The notes under the pieces were generated by a model. That model had not been told where the DNA came from. It searched no databases and saw only the letters and a program-made list of their open reading frames with translations. DNA of 64,000 nucleotides from Sitta carolinensis (taxonomy: Eukaryota > Chordata > Aves > Passeriformes > Sittidae), in contig CM063290.1 of assembly GCA_032173965.1 (NCBI GenBank), forward strand, positions 4,477,501 through 4,541,500, read 5' to 3'. Numbering within the stretch: position 1 is the stretch's first letter; every line of letters begins with the position of its first letter. A program made the position numbers and the translations under genes. Shown here piece by piece: positions 28,073 to 40,894 of the stretch.

Positions 28073-31000
28073 CACCAGTGGGTGTTTTCTGGGTGGGACG
28101 GAGACAAGCAGGAAGAACGTGAAATGAGTATTTCTGATTAAAAAAATCCTGCCAGAAGTCTGGCTGGTAAAATGGGAGAAGTTTCTAGGAAGTGGTTCAG
28201 CGATGAGTCAGTGCCAGTGACAAGGAAGAGCCCTGGGACAATGGCACCGGCAGATCCTAGAGGGAAAAGAGAAGCAAGTTCTTGCACGGCCAGACAACCA
28301 GAAACTGCAACTGGCTCTGAATCAGCCACTTGCACAGGCTGGGACAGAGGCTGGCAGAGCACTGCTCTGTGGGACATTGTCTGCCTGGCACTGCCTTTTG
28401 TCTCTGTGCTCTGGAACGCTTGTCCTGGAGAAGAGAGGACCCTCTGTGCCAGGACCACCTTCCCCAGCCCTGGGGAAGAAGACGTAAAGTGCCCCCAGCT
28501 CACTGGGATCTTGCTGCCAGTGTTTATCACTAGGCTTGTCTTGTTTCTCCCAGAAAAAAGCCCTCATATGAAGGCTCAACACGAGGGCTCACGGCACCAG
28601 CAGAAAGAAAAATGTAAGACAAGAATCAAGCCCACTCAGCCTGACCTGAAAAATGCAATCCAGGAAATGCAGTTTAATTCTTTCTTCACCAGCAGGTGTA
28701 AGCCTGGAAAATAGATCTCAACACCATGAATATTCTGAATATTCACTGCTCTCAGTATAGTGTACACAGGACTCCCCCATCCAGACAGAAGACTCCTTCT
28801 GTCAAGTAAACCTGCCAATAGTGATGAGGTTTCTCATCCTCAGCCCTGTCACTCCTCTCCCAGAAGCTTTCTATGGATGGCCAGTGGAAGGTTGCTCTTT
28901 CACTTCTGCAAAATATGCACCCCACCGCTATTCACTTTTTTTATACACCTGCCCTTTTATTACACCCTTTCTCCCTAAATAGTTAGTTCCTTAGGGCAGA
29001 AGACGATTTATTTTATCTATTCCTCCTCTGCCATAGAAAATGGGATAAAGAAGGTAGGGACAATGTTATTACACCAAGGTAACTAATGCAAACTGGCTAC
29101 TTTGCAGTCAAATCCTACTGGAGGTGTAGCATCGTTTTATTTGATGGAGCTCAGTATGGTCCACTCTGCATCCCCAGGGAGCAAAGGGGAAGATTTAAGG
29201 GCAAACAAATTGCAGAAAATCAAAGAGCACAAAGGTACAAACACCACACACAGCCAGCACCGGCTTCAGTGCGGACTTGGCACAGACGGACACGCCCTGC
29301 ATGCCAGGGTTCAGTCCCACCCAGCCCCACTCTCAGACACGTTTTACTGGCATCCAAGCAAGCACGGTTGCCCACTAAGACTGCCTCAGGTCATTACCTT
29401 GAAATTAAAGCCCCACATCCCGTTTTGGCAATGAGCTCTGGGCAGGCTGTCACCCTTGCTGAGCTGATTCCATGCTCGCTGCAGGAGTGGCAGCAGATCC
29501 TCTGGCACTTGCTCCATCCCACTTCACTGACCCTTTTTCACCAAGATTCTCCTAACCTGCATCTTATTTAGATTTGTGTGAGACACAACTGTTTTTAAAT
29601 AGAAGCTTTTATTCTCTGAGACAAAACTGGCCTCCTTTCTGGGCTGTGTGGCTTCCTCTCTGCCTGGAGCCACCCCAGCTCCTTTGGGGTCCCAGCTCTC
29701 CAGTGTGGGAGCAGCAGCCACCAGACAGCTTCTCCCCCTCTCCCCACACCAGCAGATGGGTGCCTGGGGGCTGGAGCTGTCTGACAGACACGAGCCCCAC
29801 TCCCACTTTATGTTATGTAAACCCCCAGGTTTTGGTGTTTATCTGCTTGAAGGATCCAGAAATCACTAAATGCCACCACAGCGTGTGGGCAGGAGGAGCG
29901 AGGGATGTGCAAAGTGCTCGGGGCAGTGGCGACGGCACACGATGCCCCCGGCAATACCTCCCACTGCTACTGCGTGGAAACGGAGAAAACTCTGAATTCT
30001 GAAGACAGAAATACATATAAATATAAAATTCATGATCCTCAAATCAACATTTCACTCCTGTTTGTCCCCCCTGCATAGGAGCCAGGTAAGGTGTGAGCAT
30101 CTCACTGCAAGGACCACCACTGCCCTGTGCCACCCTGGACACTCTGTGCCAAGCAGATGAGGGAGCAACATGGCAAATATTTTGTAAATAAAACCTGGCA
30201 AAGGGAGCTTTTTCATCAGTCTCTCCACCACTTTCTGCCTTCCAGGGGGTCTGCATATACAGAGCTGGTATGTAGATGTAAGTCCATGGAAGTAAGAGAC
30301 AGGGCAGGTGCACCTGGCTAAACAGCTGTTAAAATCTTATTTATATAACTAAAACAAACAAAAAATTGAGTTGACACTATATATCTGTCTCTATCCTGCA
30401 GCTCAGCAGAGCTGAGGTCTGGCCCTGCATAGGTGGGTGCAAAGAAGCTAGGCTGCACACAGGCTGCACACACATCCCACCTCTCAGAGGGCAGAAAAAG
30501 CATGGCAAGCAGCACCTAAATATGGACTGAAAAAGCCCTTATTTTGGCAAAAAGAACCAAAAAAAGGCTGGCCAAGGTTTTGTGAAAGGAAAGAAAAAAA
30601 GGTACAGTCGCATCTCCTGTCAGGCAAATAATCACAACCAAATCTCAGTCCCTGCAGGAGTTTCCAAGGGTACAGGGCATGTGAGAGCAAGTTAAAAACA
30701 CATGATCAAATAATTGCCAGTCAGACAACAGGAGGAAAAGGCATGTAAAGGTTTGCTCTTGCTCTCCTCCTTCCTCACCCTTAGCCAAGACCAGGTCCTT
30801 ACTGACATCAGACAAGTCCTAACTGACATCCAGAAGAAAATCAAATTGCATCTTCAGCTCTGTTATACACAGATTTAGGGCCACTGGCCAATGCTGACTC
30901 TCACTAAAGTTTTATTACTTTAAATCAGTTGCTGCAAAATAGCCGGAAAAAAAATCAGAAAATTAAGGAACCACCTGTTTGCAGCAAAGGCATCAGAAAA

Positions 31001-33552
31001 GTGCTGCTCCTCAGGAACACAATGGCTTCCTGCAAAACTCCAGCAATTTCAGACACTGAGTTTCTCCTCTGATGTATTCACTGGGTACATACAGAGAGAT
31101 GATAAAACTAGAAGCCTCTATGTACATTAGTAACTGATATCTTCCTGTTTATGTAATTTCAAGGGAATAACACTTGTGATAATGCCAGCATTAAAGTGCA
31201 TTCCCCTGAAATTTCTTTCCCTGAAGGTTTGATAACCTGCTTTAAATCCATTTTCAGAGAAGGAAGAAATGTAAAACCCAAGTTAAACTGGCTGAACTTT
31301 CACTTAACCATGTCAGATATTCTCAAATCACTGCTGGAGATAAGACCCACTCCCTTAAAACATCTTTCCACCACTACAGACACACCTGCAGTCTAAAGAG
31401 CACTTGCTAAATTACAAGCATAACAATGTTAGAATTACACAACCCTTTACACTTTGTTACTGTTAAGAGTAATAAAAGTTTCTAGGAGAGGCAGGAGATT
31501 GCAGCCCGCTTTGTGAAAGATTAATTTCACCATCAACTATCACCTACCTAGTACTTAAAATTTCATTTACACACGTGAAACAGCATCTTCAGCAGTTTAA
31601 AGAAGCTGCAATTCTGATACCAGCACACTCTTTCTCAGCTGTGAGTGCTCAGGAGACACCTGGCAACAATAGCATTTTTTCGTGGCAGGAGTTCAAACCT
31701 CTCAAAATAAGAAGAGCATCATGGCCTCCAGGAAAAGTGAATTTATTAGGTCTTTTCCAGTAAGACCAGAGCCTCAACACTAATTTTCAATAATCCTGAA
31801 AGGATGATGTTGTATATCAAGATAAAACTAAAAACACAAATGAGTATTTAAGTGAGACCCTTCAATCTTGTCTCCTTAGGAAAGTTAAATCTCGGCAAAA
31901 CCAAATTCAATCATTGTACCTCTCAATAAACTTTGATTCAACCACCTGCAGCACTGCCTACAGCAATATCTGTAAATTTTAACAGGCCTTTTCAGAGGGG
32001 TCTGACCTTGGCCCTGTCCCACAGGGAGCTCTGACCAAGCCTGGGCTGGCTCCTCTCCAGAAGGGAGGGCAGACCCAGGGCTCAGTGCCCCAGACAGCAC
32101 ACCCTGCACCTGGATGGGCGATGGGGACCCCTTGGGAGGTCACCCATGTGCTGCACCCCAGGCCTGGGGGAGCCCAGACACACCTTCCCACTGCAAAAAA
32201 AATCTGAATTTACAGGCTTAGTGCATCCTCATGGCAGAAGGACAGGAGGAAGGGCCTCTTTCAGCCGCAGGCAAGGACAGGGCAGGTGCACAGAGGGATG
32301 CTGTCATCCCACCCCAGTGCTCTGCAGCAATCCCCTGAGCCTGGATCGGGGACCCCAGCACCACTGGGGAGTGCTCAGGGACACAGGGTAACAGTGACCC
32401 TGAGAAAAGGGCTCTCAAGCAGCAAAGGAAGGGCAGCCCACAGACTCAAACTCAGAGCTTCCCAGCTTCTGGCTAAGCTGGGCAGGATTTGGCCATGAGA
32501 GCCAAGTCACACGGCTAACTCTCCTGAGAGCATCATGAGGTAGTTAGAAATTAAGTTCCCTGGTTACCTGCAAGCCTCTGGCATGAGCTCACTCTTATCA
32601 AATGGTAGAGACGGCACTGGAGGGAAAACATGAATTCTTGAGCGATTAAAGACACTCGAAAGAGAGCTCCCATCCCTCGAGCTGCAGCCACAGGCAGCTC
32701 GAACACAACGCCGTATGCAAACAGGGAGCTTTTGTCCCAGCAGCCACGGGCACACCGGCCTCGCCGTGACATCCACGCTCGCCATCCTCCACAGTGTCAA
32801 ACCGGCAGGGCTTCAGTCCAACTGCCGGTGCCTGTCCCCAGACAGCCTCAGTGGAGAGGCACGGTGCAGATTTACTGAAAGGAGCGATGTGGGGATCACA
32901 CAGACCTGGGCACACAATGGACATTGTTCTCCTGTGTGCAGAGAGCCTGGTCAGCCCGGGGGAATGCTTCCAAAGCCAGTGGGGCTACACTGACTTCAGC
33001 CACGGTCCAGCTCGGACCGGAGGCACCTCGGGGCTAAAGATTTCTAGAGAGCATCACGCCAAATAAAGAAAACCAGCAACAGGCGGAAAAGACTTTCATT
33101 GCAAGAAACCCACCCGTTAGCTCGGCAGAACAGGTTGTGTCGGCACGTTTAGTAACTCTCAGGGTTTTCCCATAACCCAAAAACGGCAGGTGCGGAAGGG
33201 ACGTGGCAGGGACACGGCTTCACCCGTGCCGGGGACACCGAAGCTCACTCATCGCCGAGTTTCCGAAGGCAGCCGCCCGCGCTGACCACAGCGCACGACC
33301 GCACCGACCCAAACCCACCCATTTCACGGCACGAGAAACGCGCAAACCATCCCGAGCGTGTCCGACAGGCCACAAACACTTCCCCGCGACAGCCTGCCCC
33401 AGCAAAGAGGCCGGGCAGGGCATTCCCTGGAAAACAGACGCCCTGCGCTGAAGTCACCGCAGTGCCCCGGGCCGGGCGCCCACTCCGGGGCACCGCCGCG
33501 GCCGCAGCCGCCCGCACCCACCTCCGGCCCCCGCGGCCGCGGGTGCCCCATG

Positions 33553-33610
33553 GTGCCGTCAGAGCCAGCCGGGTGCTGTCAGAGCCAGCGGTGCTGTCAG
33601 AGCCAGCCGG
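33553..33610. repeat. Three tandem 18-20 bp units in CpG island
   Basis: The units are 33553-33572, 33573-33590 and 33591-33610, each close to GTGCTGTCAGAGCCAGCCGG. The middle copy is two bases shorter. They lie just beside the candidate exon 1 donor on the PLD1 strand. Confidence 0.9.
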
Positions 33611-33774
33611 GTCCCGTCCCTCTCGCGGGGCAGCAGCGGCCGGAGGAGCAGCCCGGAGCGGCGCAAGGAGCCTCCCTCCAGCCGGCCCCGCCCGCTGGGC
33701 TCCGGGCGCGCTGCCCAGGCCCGGCCCCCGGGCCCGCCCCGCCGAGGGCACGGCGGGCTCCCGGGGCGCGGCCC

Positions 33775-33985
33775 AGGGGAGGGCACGGCCCAGGGGGCAC
33801 GGCCCAGGGGAGGGCCGGCCAGCCGGGTGGCAGGCCCGGGTGGCACGGCCAGGGGAGGGGGCAGGCCCAGGGGAGGGCACGGCCCAGGGAGGCACCGGCC
33901 CGGGGGGGCACGGCCCAGGCCGGGGCACGGCCCCAGCGGAGGGCACGGCCCAGGGGAGGGCACGGCCAGGGGAGGGCCGGGCCGG
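33775..33985. repeat. GC-rich minisatellite (unit about 17 bp) in CpG island
   Basis: About twelve degenerate copies of a unit close to GGGCACGGCCCAGGGGA follow one another, with some shortened or lengthened by a few bases. The array sits inside the CpG island upstream of the likely PLD1 start. Because it is low-complexity GC sequence, copy number may be unreliable in the assembly. Confidence 0.85.
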
Positions 33986-34257
33986 GCCCCTGGGGAGCCG
34001 AGGGGAGCGCCGGGCGAGCTGAAGGACGGGAGCTCGGTGATTTCAGCCCAACTTTGCGGCGTGCCGGGCGGACTGGCGCGTCCTGCGCGCTCCGAGTGGC
34101 GCTTCCACAGGGAGCACGGTTCCCCCTCTCGTGCCCGGACACTCCAGGAGGGAGAAGCCAAGGTTCCCGCCGTCACCGAGAAACTGCCTTTGCCCAGGGA
34201 AACAGGTTGAAAAAGCCTGTGCAAATTGACAATTTTAATTGCACACACGATGCTTTC

Positions 34258-34281
34258 TTTTTTTTTTTTTTTTTTTTTTTT
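34258..34281. repeat. Poly-T tract beside the CpG island
   Basis: About 24 uninterrupted T residues lie immediately beyond the GC-rich island. No retroposon body was recognised on either side. Confidence 0.9.
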
Positions 34282-37200
34282 AGCATAAGACAACCCAGTA
34301 ATTACAGTCCGGTGCTGTTTGGATCCGAGGCGTCCTCCCCTGCACATGCTGCTTTACCATGTTACTTCCCATATGCCCTTTTTAATATGCAAAGAAGCAG
34401 ATTTTTTAGCGAGAGAAAAATTTTGTGCTTGCAAAAGCATTGAACTGACATGCGGATAAGCAAAATTCCCTTCAGGTTCCAGCTATAACCCAGCCGTGAG
34501 TGCTGGTGAAACGCCCAAAATCTGTCTGCAGCACTGCAGCTCTCACTGCTGTGGCTGTACAGGGAGATCTTGGTGATTTCTTCCAGGGAACTCAGTGATT
34601 CCACGTCTATATCTACAGCAAGACTTCAGCATGGTTATTAGGATATTTATCTTCCTTAAATGATTTTATTTTTTTATTTCTTTAAATCACTGAACAACAG
34701 TCCTCAAATGTAGATGAGATAAATAACCCAGCTTTGATCACTGCTGGTTCAGAGGCAGCCACTGTCCCCTACTCTGGCAGTGCAATATTGAAGCATCACA
34801 TTCTCCACCAGAGCAGCACCTGCCTTGTTTTATGGGCACACCTGTAACACGCTGGCTCAGCTCATTTACACTGAGTTTACTGTGAACTTAGCTTGCCAAC
34901 ACCTTAACAAAACCAGTGCCAGCGATGTGCTTCACACCTAAAATCAAATTTAGAAATCTAAGGTGGGTTCCCAATAGCATTGCAACACGGTTTCCTTCAC
35001 CTCAAGGGGCTGGGCTCAAACCCAGCCCATTCAGAATCTGTGGAGAGCTGTGAGTCAAGGTGGATCAGCAGTGCTGGCTGCACTGAGCAAGGAAAAAGTC
35101 AGCACAGACATTTGTGGCACTCAGTGTCAGAAGAGAACAAAGCAAGAGAGGAAACCAGGGTGGAACACTGCAGGGCAATGGGAAATATTCTGAGTTATCC
35201 TATATCACTGCCATTCCCACCCCAAAGAGTGGGCAGAGTGTTCCAGACAGGCACATTACCCCATACTGCAGAGATATTTCATGCTAAACATACGGAATAG
35301 GAATGAGTGGAGAGATGGCAGGGGGAGCATCCCTCAGGCCACCCACCTGCCCAGGATGCCCAATCTCTGCCATCCTCTCTGGACACATCTCTGTTCACCC
35401 CACAGCTCCCTGGGGCAGGAGGCCAGCAGGCTGCAGGGAAACTCTGCCACCTCCCATCTCTGCACACCTTTCCACGTTTGCTGATGCAGAGCAGGGACAT
35501 ATCAGACAGAGAAATACACTTTCTCTGCAGACAAACCCCTGCCCTCCTGCCCAGAGCTCATTTCAGTGCTCCTCCCCTACGTGACTGGCTGAATTCTGGC
35601 AAATCTTTCCAAATCCATAAACCTTAGCTCACTTAATGCATATTTAATCTCTCTGCTGTAGGTTTATGTTGGCAGTGAGCAGGGCTAGACCAGCAGCAGA
35701 AGAGAGAGTCCAGTGTAGGTGAGCATTTCAGCCTCTAATTTGCACAATTCCCCCTCTGCAGCACCACAACAGAGCAGGTTCCCCACACACAGTTATCATT
35801 TCTCCCAGCAGAAACACCACTGGCTGTGCCCACATCCCATTACTGGTTTTCTACACTTCCGTGTCCTGGAGGCAATTCATGAAGTGGATATTTGGCACAT
35901 ACCCTCAAAAATATCTTCAGCTCTGAAGAAGCACAGTATTATCTGTCAGGAGCTTCTTTGGTTCTCTCCCACCTGCTTTTCAATCTTCAGGAACTTGCAC
36001 ACATCCCTCAGAGTATGCCTGGTGTCGTCACAGGGGTGTGAAATTTCCTTATTTAAGACGAGACTCTGGTGCAAAGACTGCTCTGAGTGACAGTCAGGGA
36101 TTGAGGCTGCTACAGTCTGTAAAACCAAGGTGCTGATAATTAGTGATATTTTTTTTTATTATTATTTAGTTGTTCTTCATATTTTTTCCTTCTCTCTAAA
36201 AATGTTCACTTCCATGCCCAATGAGGTGGCCAAAAGTGGGGCTACAAGAGGCATGTAGAGACTCCTGCAAAAGGGCTCTGGGCAAACTAAAAGCCTATGC
36301 TGCTGCACACCAAACCAAATCGACCAGCTGAAAGATAATACAGGAAAAGAAACAGGCATTCTTTTAAAATAAGGACATTGTCCTCAATCTCGGTCACCAC
36401 TTGACATCACAACACAGGGAGAAGGGGGAGGACCAGAGAGCTGCAGGACACTAGAGAAATGCCAAACAAAACAAGGCTTTAAAGGGGAAAAAGAGGGGAA
36501 ATAAATGCCAAACTAAGAGCAGGCAGGAGTGAGCGTGTGACAGCACAAAGAAGTGCCACCTTCTCCAAGCCTCTCAAACCATTTTTTCAATACCTGAAAA
36601 ACACTCTCCCCTTCCTCTGTGGCAAAAGGCAGTTTTGACAAAGGGTTGGAGTGCGGGAAGGATCTCAGCAGAGCCAAGTCAGGGATCTGTCTGACATGTT
36701 GAGCACAGGTGTCCCCTAAATAGAGGGGTTTACCTATAGAGACTTTAAGACCCATTTGCTTTTCCTTTGTTAAATGAGCCAAGCAACACCAGTACAAACC
36801 CCAGCCCTGTGTTATTCACAGTGTCACCAGTTATGGGCCATTCCCCAGCCCAGTGCTCCTGGCACTTCACAGCGACCCACACATCAAAGATGGAAAAATA
36901 ACAAAGCCAACCCTCAAATGCCAGGGTGGAGCCTGGAGTGTCTTTCATATCTGCAGGCATTGAAAGGGCTTTTTCCCTCCTTATAGTCCCCCTTTATCCA
37001 CGCAGGGGCTCCCTGACACCAAGTGTGGGTCAAGTTGGGGCCTCTGCAAAGCCGTGGGGACAAGAGGGAAACTAGGGGGAAAGAAAATTAGTCGTTTTCC
37101 CCCTAGCTGGGTCACATTTGGACCCAGGGGAGGGAAGAACTCCCACAGTGCCTCCTGCTTCTGCATCTGCTGAAGATATCCTGACCACAGAGACAGGTGT

Positions 37201-37747
37201 GCCTCACAGCACAGTGACTCTGCAGCTCCTCAGGACAAAGGGCTATTTTACCCTGTATCCCCAAGTGTCCCCTCACTAGGGACTGAGAATGTGTTTTGCT
37301 GTAGCCATTTCAGAGCAGTGCAATGAGAAAAGGCCTCTTGTCCCAAGAGGGGCAAGAGGGATGGGGCAGAGCAGTGCTCAGCTCCAACCCCTCAGCAGGT
37401 GATGGAGCCCCACGGAGGTGTGCACCAGACATTCCAGAAAAACCCTGTGCATCCACACTGAGGCAGCCACTGGTGACACTGCCAAGGATGGAGGAACCCA
37501 AGCCAACCCAATGTAGGCCAGCTGGCACATATATTAAAAAACTAAATAAATTGTTTTGTCCCGTAAGACTGCTATTCCAAAAGGAAAAGGTCGGGTTGCT
37601 TGTAGAAATCACATTGTCAAATACTTCTTTTCCTCCTCTTCCCTTCAAGGACCACTATTGTCCTCCTAACTCTGAGGGAACAGGCAGGGGAGGAAGTTTT
37701 GTTGAAAGGCACTTCAGCATCAAGTGCCTGACTGGGCCACAAGGCCT

Positions 37748-37763
37748 CCTGGGAGTTGTAGTC
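37748..37763 (-). promoter_or_regulatory. ZNF143/THAP11-like motif
   Basis: On the minus strand it reads GACTACAACTCCCAGG, close to the vertebrate promoter motif ACTACAATTCCCA bound by ZNF143 and THAP11 with HCFC1. It is not in a CpG island, so function is uncertain. Confidence 0.45.
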
Positions 37764-38049
37764 TTGTCGTCTCCCACAAAAATTGCTTTTTCTGGCAAAA
37801 TTCCACAGCAGTGTAATACCTCTCCTGACACAGCAGCAGCCTCCCTGCACAGTCAGGGGACAGCAGAACCCCTGGACTTTAGTTGGTACAAGACAACTCC
37901 GGGGGCAGCTCAGGATCCAAACCTTATCAGATTTGGCCAGAATATTTCAGTTTTCTTTCACACCCATCTCCTCTCACAGATTCCCATGGAAACACAAACA
38001 ATGCTCTTGCTGTTTGGGTTTGGTTGGGGCTTTTTTTCCTTCTCTCTGC

Positions 38050-38099
38050 GAGGGGGGGGGGTGTGTGTGTGTGTGTGGATGAAAGTGGTAAATTAAAAC

Positions 38100-38130
<31 letters not shown>
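38050..38130. repeat. G10, TG microsatellite and A28 tract
   Basis: Ten Gs (38050-38059) run into a TG repeat (to about 38075). After a short gap come 28 As (38103-38130) and a GAGA-rich tail. This is unstable sequence, and lengths may vary between reads. Confidence 0.92.
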
Positions 38131-38133
<3 letters not shown>

Positions 38134-38450
38134 AGCGAGAGAGAGAAGAAGAAAAAATACATTGAATAATACATGAGATACCACAGCTAGCTTGATTTTC
38201 CCGGCAGCAGTGCATCTCCCCTCTGTATCTCCCCTTCAGAGCCTCAGGGGACAGAAATGTGCCTCAGAACTAAAATAATACGTATTTCTTGTGTCACAAA
38301 CTTGCTTTTGGGCAGGAAATGCCCGATTCCAAGCTGTCCCGCCCTTTTCCTCACTGGCACATCGTTCCACAGATACCTGGATGCCACCGTGTGGCAGCTG
38401 CCCCGAGCAGCGATGGAGGGACAGGCTGCAGGGAAAGGCAAGGCTTTAAG

Positions 38451-38495
38451 GGGGGGGGGAAAAGGGGAAAATAAAATAAAATAAGAAAGGAGGGT

Positions 38496-38530
<35 letters not shown>
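38451..38530. repeat. G run, AAAAT units and T30 tract
   Basis: A G-rich run is followed by three to four AAAAT-like units (38467-38484) and 30 Ts (38501-38530). The T tract is the inverted partner of the A28 tract about 370 bases to its left. Confidence 0.92.
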
Positions 38531-38532
<2 letters not shown>

Positions 38533-40856
38533 AGCAATTCACAAAACTTCAAGGAATGCCAAGCACGTCAGTAGATGAAGCACAGGATCTGGAGGAAGGA
38601 GAGAGTGCAAACCAGCTCCGTATGGTGTTGAGCTCAGACACACTGTCTTTCTATTTAAAGCCCTGCAGGAACGTGAATGCCAGGTTTGCGTGAGCTCAAC
38701 AAGGCCCTCTGAAAACAATTCACATGGGCCTCTCTACCACGGGGTCTGGCTATCTGACAGCTTTTAATGCCTTACCATTCCCACACAGCAGGATACAACC
38801 CACTTTTTCCTGCTGGAGGACAGAACCCCGGGTCTGGAAAGGTATTTAATTAATGACAGAGACCAGAGGGACTTCCCTGGGGTCCCAGTCAGCTTTGGGA
38901 TGAGGACACGGGCTGCAGAGTGTTTAGCACTGCCTGCCCACCCCTCCCTTTTCCCTCCACGTGGGAAACAATGCTGGGTGGAACCCTGAAGATGAGGGTT
39001 GTGCTACCAATGCTGTGTCCACAGGCACATCCTGCAGGCCAAACCATCCTGGCAAGGCCACAACTCCTTCCTCCTCTACCAGCACCCTAAAACTGTCTCC
39101 TGCCAGGAGGCAGCAAGAAGAAAGCAATATACAGCCCAAGGTCAGGGTTTGGGGTATGCCTCATTCTTCCACCTTCTGCCTCTGGGAAGGGCCTTATTTT
39201 CCCACTAAGTACCTCTGGGCTATGTCTCAGTTTCCCCTCATCTACCTCAACAGCAATGCTTCTCATTTATTCCAAGGTGCAGTTCATTGAATGGAGAATT
39301 ACACGTTGTATCCTTTGTCCATAACAGGTTGTCCAGTCGCTGTGTTATTATTAGCAACAGGAAAGGAACTAAGTAAATTATTCTTAAAGTATGCAATGAG
39401 CACTTGAGTAAGCGTTAAGTAATGAGCGTTTCTTTAGCGAGGAATCCAAGTGAGACACACTCCACCCATTTTGTTAACAGACAAAGGCTTATATAAGCTG
39501 GATGTTACATAAAACCCGAAATAAAGGAAGCAGGAGCACTCCCCCACCTTTGGGTGATAGCTTTGCTGCAGCCCACGGATACCTGAACTGACACCGAACC
39601 AGCTCCGAGCCAAGAGGCAGTTGATGGCCCGGCCTGGAGCTGGTGGCAGTGACAGAGGTGTCCTGTGTGTGCTGCCACCAGCCCTGAGCACAGCTCAGGT
39701 GGCGAGTCTGGATTTGTCCTTGCTCCGGAAACAGCCCCTACAGTAAAGCACTCCAAGCAGATTGATCATCCCTGAGATGATCCAAGAACATGCCTCTGTT
39801 CTCATGTGGCAGGGCAGGCTAAACACCACCCAACCCCAGGGTGTCATCCCAAGGGAATTACAACTGGGGCTTAGGATGGAGCATGCAAGTGGGCCATGGG
39901 TATGGGGAAGCTTCTGTGTGACTCCTCCTGTCTCCAGGGATCTGTAGGAAAGGGACTTTCCAAGACAGAAGTTCTGTCTTTGCAGTTTCCCAGCTCCTGG
40001 CAGCTGATTCTTTCAATAAATTGACAGGTCAGTTCCTAAATTCTCATGAACTTTCAACTTTCACTACATCATGTGGCAAAACCCACCACAATTTTCCATA
40101 ATTTATTCGCAGAGAAAAGGGAATTTTCATCTTATAACATCAATTACTAGAGCTAAAAAAAGCAGGCTGGTAGGGGGTGCAGCCTCTTCATCACATCTTG
40201 TGTGCCTGAAAGCCTGTCTGTGTTGAGAAAAATCATCTGTCTCTATAAAGAAATACTTTTCCTCCCTAGACATCTTGCATCACACCTTAAAATGCACAGT
40301 TCCAACACTCAGACAGCAGATTCAGCTGACAGCAGTGGCTGCTTCCTAGACACAAGGTCAAAAAAAGTCTTAGAGAAGAGAATTTGCAATTCTCTTCATA
40401 GCCCAGACACCAAATCCTCCAAATGCAGTATCAGAGGCAGTTGCATGAGAAGTCAGGGACACTTATCTGGCTGGGGGGAAGGAAAGGGGAGAGAAAGATC
40501 TTTAGGCACGGGATTTTTGGGCAGGCAGAGCAGAACGTGTCAGGAGTTACTCTCTGGATACAAGGGAGCCATTCATGGCTGCAATCAGTTTGCTCTGCGG
40601 TACTTGCAGGAACATGCCAAGGCTGCTCTGTGATTCTGCCCGACTGACTTAGTGTTTGTGATTTCCCTGACCTTTGCTCTAAATAAATGGGAGTCACACA
40701 GAGGGAATTTTGATGCAAGTCCCTTGCATCTATAGCATCCTCCCTGGCCGCTACCCACTGGCTTCCTGGGGCTTTGTTTTAAAGGAGAGACAGACAGAAG
40801 GCAGACAGGAGGGGAAAATGAAGAAATGAAATGCAAGCTGTCTGGCCCACACAATT

Positions 40857-40894
40857 GAAAAAAAAAAAAAAAGAAAAGAAAAAAAGAAAAAAAA
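40857..40894. repeat. A-rich tract
   Basis: An imperfect run of A broken by single G residues, with no element body recognised beside it. Confidence 0.85.

Larger units (their letters stand above)
16442..33199. other. PLD1: PLD1 first intron (about 17 kb)
   Basis: This is the inferred intron between the CpG-island promoter and the first coding exon. It holds an LTR (18069-18520), a CR1 fragment (20348-20600), a CT microsatellite (22003-22024), a CCCT tract (24439-24463) and a 20-bp palindrome (28053-28072). Further 5'UTR exons are possible but cannot be identified from sequence. The longer open frames at 25074-25655 and 28172-28714 show no recognisable domains. Confidence 0.5.
33200..34150 (-). 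promoter_or_regulatory. PLD1: CpG island, probable PLD1 promoter and non-coding exon 1
   Basis: This is the only long GC-rich, CpG-dense stretch in the window. GC boxes are visible at 33686-33693 and 33733-33743, and I see no TATA box. It lies about 17 kb upstream of the first coding exon of PLD1, whose mammalian promoter is also separated from the ATG by a long intron. Two plausible minus-strand donors for a non-coding first exon are GGAG|GTGGGT (exon end at 33522) and GATGA|GTGAGC (exon end at 33249). The transcription start cannot be fixed from sequence. Long open frames here on both strands are a by-product of GC richness. Confidence 0.7.

Noticed and set aside
28172..28714. A 180-codon plus-strand open frame in the first PLD1 intron
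   Set aside because: No recognisable domain, and overlapping open frames exist on the other strand at the same place, as expected by chance.
33358..34443. A 361-codon plus-strand open frame and several long minus-strand frames in the CpG island
   Set aside because: The region is GC-rich and stop-poor, and the translations are dominated by Gly, Ala, Pro and Arg from the minisatellite. Frames on both strands overlap, and no domain is visible.
37323..38096. A 257-codon plus-strand open frame
   Set aside because: It ends in a G run and TG microsatellite, has no family resemblance and no flanking splice sites that make sense.
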